Shown piece by piece: positions 6,211 to 7,028 of a stretch of 7,028 nucleotides of DNA. Within the stretch, counting starts at the first letter, position 1, and every line of letters starts with the position of its first letter. The position numbers and the translations under genes are program-made. A model generated the notes under the pieces. It was not told the origin of the DNA. It worked only from the letters and a program-made list of their open reading frames with translations, and did not search any database. The DNA is from JBDKUD01 sp050943315 (GTDB lineage Bacteria > Bacillota > Syntrophomonadia > Syntrophomonadales > Syntrophomonadaceae), in NCBI GenBank assembly GCA_050943315.1, contig JBMNOY010000077.1, positions 1 through 7,028 of the forward strand, given 5' to 3'.

Positions 6211-6240
6211 TTGCTCGCTTGTAATTGGAACCCACCTCCT
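6204..6240 (-). promoter_or_regulatory. nusG ribosome-binding site with start-region hairpin
   Basis: The Shine-Dalgarno AGGAGGTGGG (6240-6231) is followed by GTTCCAATT, a 10-base loop, and AATTGGAAC. This is a perfect 9-bp stem (6231-6223 with 6212-6204). The annotated TTG start lies in the 3' arm and a better-spaced ATT codon lies in the 5' arm. Folding would bury the initiation codon, or alternatively bring the Shine-Dalgarno nearer to TTG. The pairing is directly visible; a regulatory effect is inference. Confidence 0.55.
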
Positions 6241-6245
6241 TCACT

Positions 6246-6488
6246 TTAAGCAAAGGCATTAAACAATTTTTCTAAAACAAATGAAAGCCCGGTGTCAAAC
6301 AGCCAGATTACTAATGCCACCAGCGCTACTGAAATCAATACAACTCCAGTATACCCGATTAATTGATTTCTGCCTGGCCAATGAACCTTTCTTAATTCCT
6401 GGTAAACATTAATAAAATACTGTTTTACCTTCTCCCACCTGTTTTTTAAAGTCACTTCACTTTTGGCCGGCATAACATTCTTAGCCAC
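6246..6488 (-). CDS. secE: Preprotein translocase subunit SecE
   Basis: SecE clamps SecY in the SecYEG protein-export channel of the cytoplasmic membrane. The 80-residue product is the short, single-span Gram-positive form. It has a basic N-terminal stretch, the conserved amphipathic helix YQELRKVHWPGR (about 29-40), and one transmembrane helix (about 44-65). A short C-terminal tail follows (SFVLEKLFNAFA). The start is GTG 6488, with AGGGGTG about 9 bases upstream; an internal ATG at codon 6 is less likely because it lacks a Shine-Dalgarno. rpmG ends 20 bases upstream and the nusG ribosome-binding site follows its stop codon within about 6 bases. The order rpmG-secE-nusG is widely conserved. 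Confidence 0.97.
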   Translation of the reverse strand: MAKNVMPAKSEVTLKNRWEKVKQYFINVYQELRKVHWPGRNQLIGYTGVVLISVALVALVIWLFDTGLSFVLEKLFNAFA

Positions 6489-6508
6489 TATTATTCACAC
6501 CCCTGCAG

Positions 6509-6658
6509 TTACTTAATCTCCTTGTGTACAGTATGAGCATTACAGAACTTGCAGTATTTTTTAAGCTCCATTTTTTCGGTGTTTTTCTTCTTATCTTTGG
6601 TTGTAGTATAGTTGCGTTGTTTGCATTCTGTACACGCCAAGGTAATACCTACTCTCAC
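6509..6658 (-). CDS. rpmG: 50S ribosomal protein L33, zinc-binding form
   Basis: L33 is a small protein of the large subunit near the E site. The 49-residue product begins MRVGITLACTEC and ends HTVHKEIK. Four cysteines in two CxxC pairs (C9, C12, C36, C39) are intact, so this is the zinc-coordinating C+ type and not the zinc-free paralogue that some bacteria induce under zinc limitation. GTG 6658 was chosen because GGAGG is 7 bases away and relatives start MRV; the adjacent GTG at 6661 would be too close. It is the first gene after the promoter at 6696-6725, with secE 20 bases downstream. Confidence 0.95.
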   Translation of the reverse strand: MRVGITLACTECKQRNYTTTKDKKKNTEKMELKKYCKFCNAHTVHKEIK

Positions 6659-6695
6659 CACGGCACCTCCATCCTGTGCAAAAAAATCCTAGATT

Positions 6696-6725
6696 AATCT
6701 ATCATAATGCCAGGGATTATGTCAA
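6696..6725 (-). promoter_or_regulatory. Sigma-A-type promoter for rpmG-secE-nusG-rplKA
   Basis: A perfect TTGACA (6725-6720) is followed by an 18-base spacer ending in TGA and then TAGATT (6701-6696), i.e. an extended -10. Transcription would begin near 6688 and give a short leader before rpmG. The -10 box lies in a 12-bp perfect palindrome TAGATTAATCTA (6690-6701). A weaker tandem candidate (TTGACT 6771-6766, TATAGA 6750-6745, 15-base spacer) lies upstream. Confidence 0.7.
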
Positions 6726-6760
6726 TAAGATGAATATTTAGCCATCTATAACTGACATAA
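6717..6760. repeat. 8-bp inverted repeat over the rpmG promoter -35 box
   Basis: TTATGTCA (6717-6724) and TGACATAA (6753-6760) are exact inverted copies with 28 bases between them. The first covers most of the -35 box. This could be a spaced operator or chance in AT-rich DNA. The rest of the 173-base tuf-rpmG gap shows no gene, no tRNA and no clear tuf terminator, only a small CTGG-TTTA-CCGG stem without a U-run. Confidence 0.3.
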
Positions 6761-6835
6761 ACGTTAGTCAATATGATTAATATATAAGCTATACCCTAAT
6801 TCAGACCCAAATCCGGTAAACCAGGGTGAAGCTGC

Positions 6836-7028
6836 TTATTCAATCGCGACTACAACACCGGATCCAACCGTTCTGCCGCCTTCGCGGATAGCAAATCTCA
6901 GACCTTCTTCTATTGCTATCGGGGTAATTAGTTCGATTTCCATATCGATATTATCGCCGGGCATTACCATCTCTACTCCCTCCGGCAGTGTGATTACGCC
7001 GGTTACGTCTGTGGTCCTAAAGTAAAAT
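6836..7028 (-). CDS. tuf: Elongation factor Tu, C-terminal 63 residues (5' end off the window)
   Basis: EF-Tu carries aminoacyl-tRNA to the ribosomal A site as a GTP complex. Only the end of domain 3 is present: FYFRTTDVTGVITLPEG, then EMVMPGDNI, then a stretch ending RFAIREGGRTVGSGVV and AIE before TAA. This is near-identical to the universal EF-Tu C-terminus, with no truncation at the 3' end. Its position directly before rpmG, not after fusA, fits a tuf copy associated with this cluster, as in several Clostridia that carry two copies. Whether a second copy exists cannot be seen. A 173-base gap with its own promoter separates it from rpmG. Confidence 0.97.
   Translation of the reverse strand, partial: FYFRTTDVTGVITLPEGVEMVMPGDNIDMEIELITPIAIEEGLRFAIREGGRTVGSGVVVAIE

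Noticed and set aside
5818..6249. 143-codon plus-strand open frame opposite nusG
   Set aside because: It is an antisense shadow of a certain gene, with low-complexity translation and no supporting signals.
6489..6508. tRNA-Trp gene between rpmG and secE, as occurs in some Firmicutes
   Set aside because: The gap is only 20 bases and contains just the secE ribosome-binding site.
6798..6835. Terminator after tuf
   Set aside because: Only a short CTGG-TTTA-CCGG stem with weak outer pairing is present and no U-run follows.

Overview
The window is a stretch of the conserved ribosomal-protein / RNA-polymerase gene cluster of a Firmicute. Every gene lies on the minus strand, so transcription runs from high to low coordinates. 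Gene order in the direction of transcription is tuf (3' end only), rpmG, secE, nusG, rplK, rplA, L10 leader RNA, rplJ, rplL, a gene for an uncharacterised membrane protein, and rpoB (5' portion only). The moderate AT richness, strong Shine-Dalgarno sequences, a tuf copy directly before rpmG-secE-nusG, and a Firmicute-type L10 leader suggest a Clostridia member, perhaps Desulfotomaculum/Pelotomaculum-like. That placement is an inference; the sequence does not name a species.

Region 6663-7028 holds the EF-Tu C-terminus and a 173-base gap with a convincing promoter that launches rpmG-secE-nusG-rplK-rplA. These five genes are tightly packed and none starts with ATG (GTG, GTG, TTG or possibly ATT, GTG, TTG). 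Region 4197-4397 is an L10 autoregulatory leader with a GCAA-capped hairpin, a possible antiterminator and a Rho-independent terminator just before rplJ. rplJ and rplL follow, and a strong terminator (3198-3221) closes the ribosomal part.

Region 2118-3197 is the least standard part. It has a 108-bp imperfect inverted-repeat element, a gene for a signal-peptide-bearing protein with one C-terminal membrane anchor (weakly LppM/DUF3153-like), and then a separate promoter and structured 5' leader for rpoB. The rpoB ribosome-binding site lies inside a predicted hairpin. rpoB therefore appears uncoupled from rplJL transcription and may have its own post-transcriptional control.

Functionally, the genes supply translation (EF-Tu, L33, L11, L1, L10, L7/L12), transcription (RpoB, NusG) and protein export (SecE). 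I see no mobile-element genes, CRISPR array, tRNA or rRNA. I did not find a clearly new multi-gene system. The points most worth a second look are the membrane protein between rplL and rpoB, the rpoB leader, the nusG start hairpin and the inverted-repeat element.
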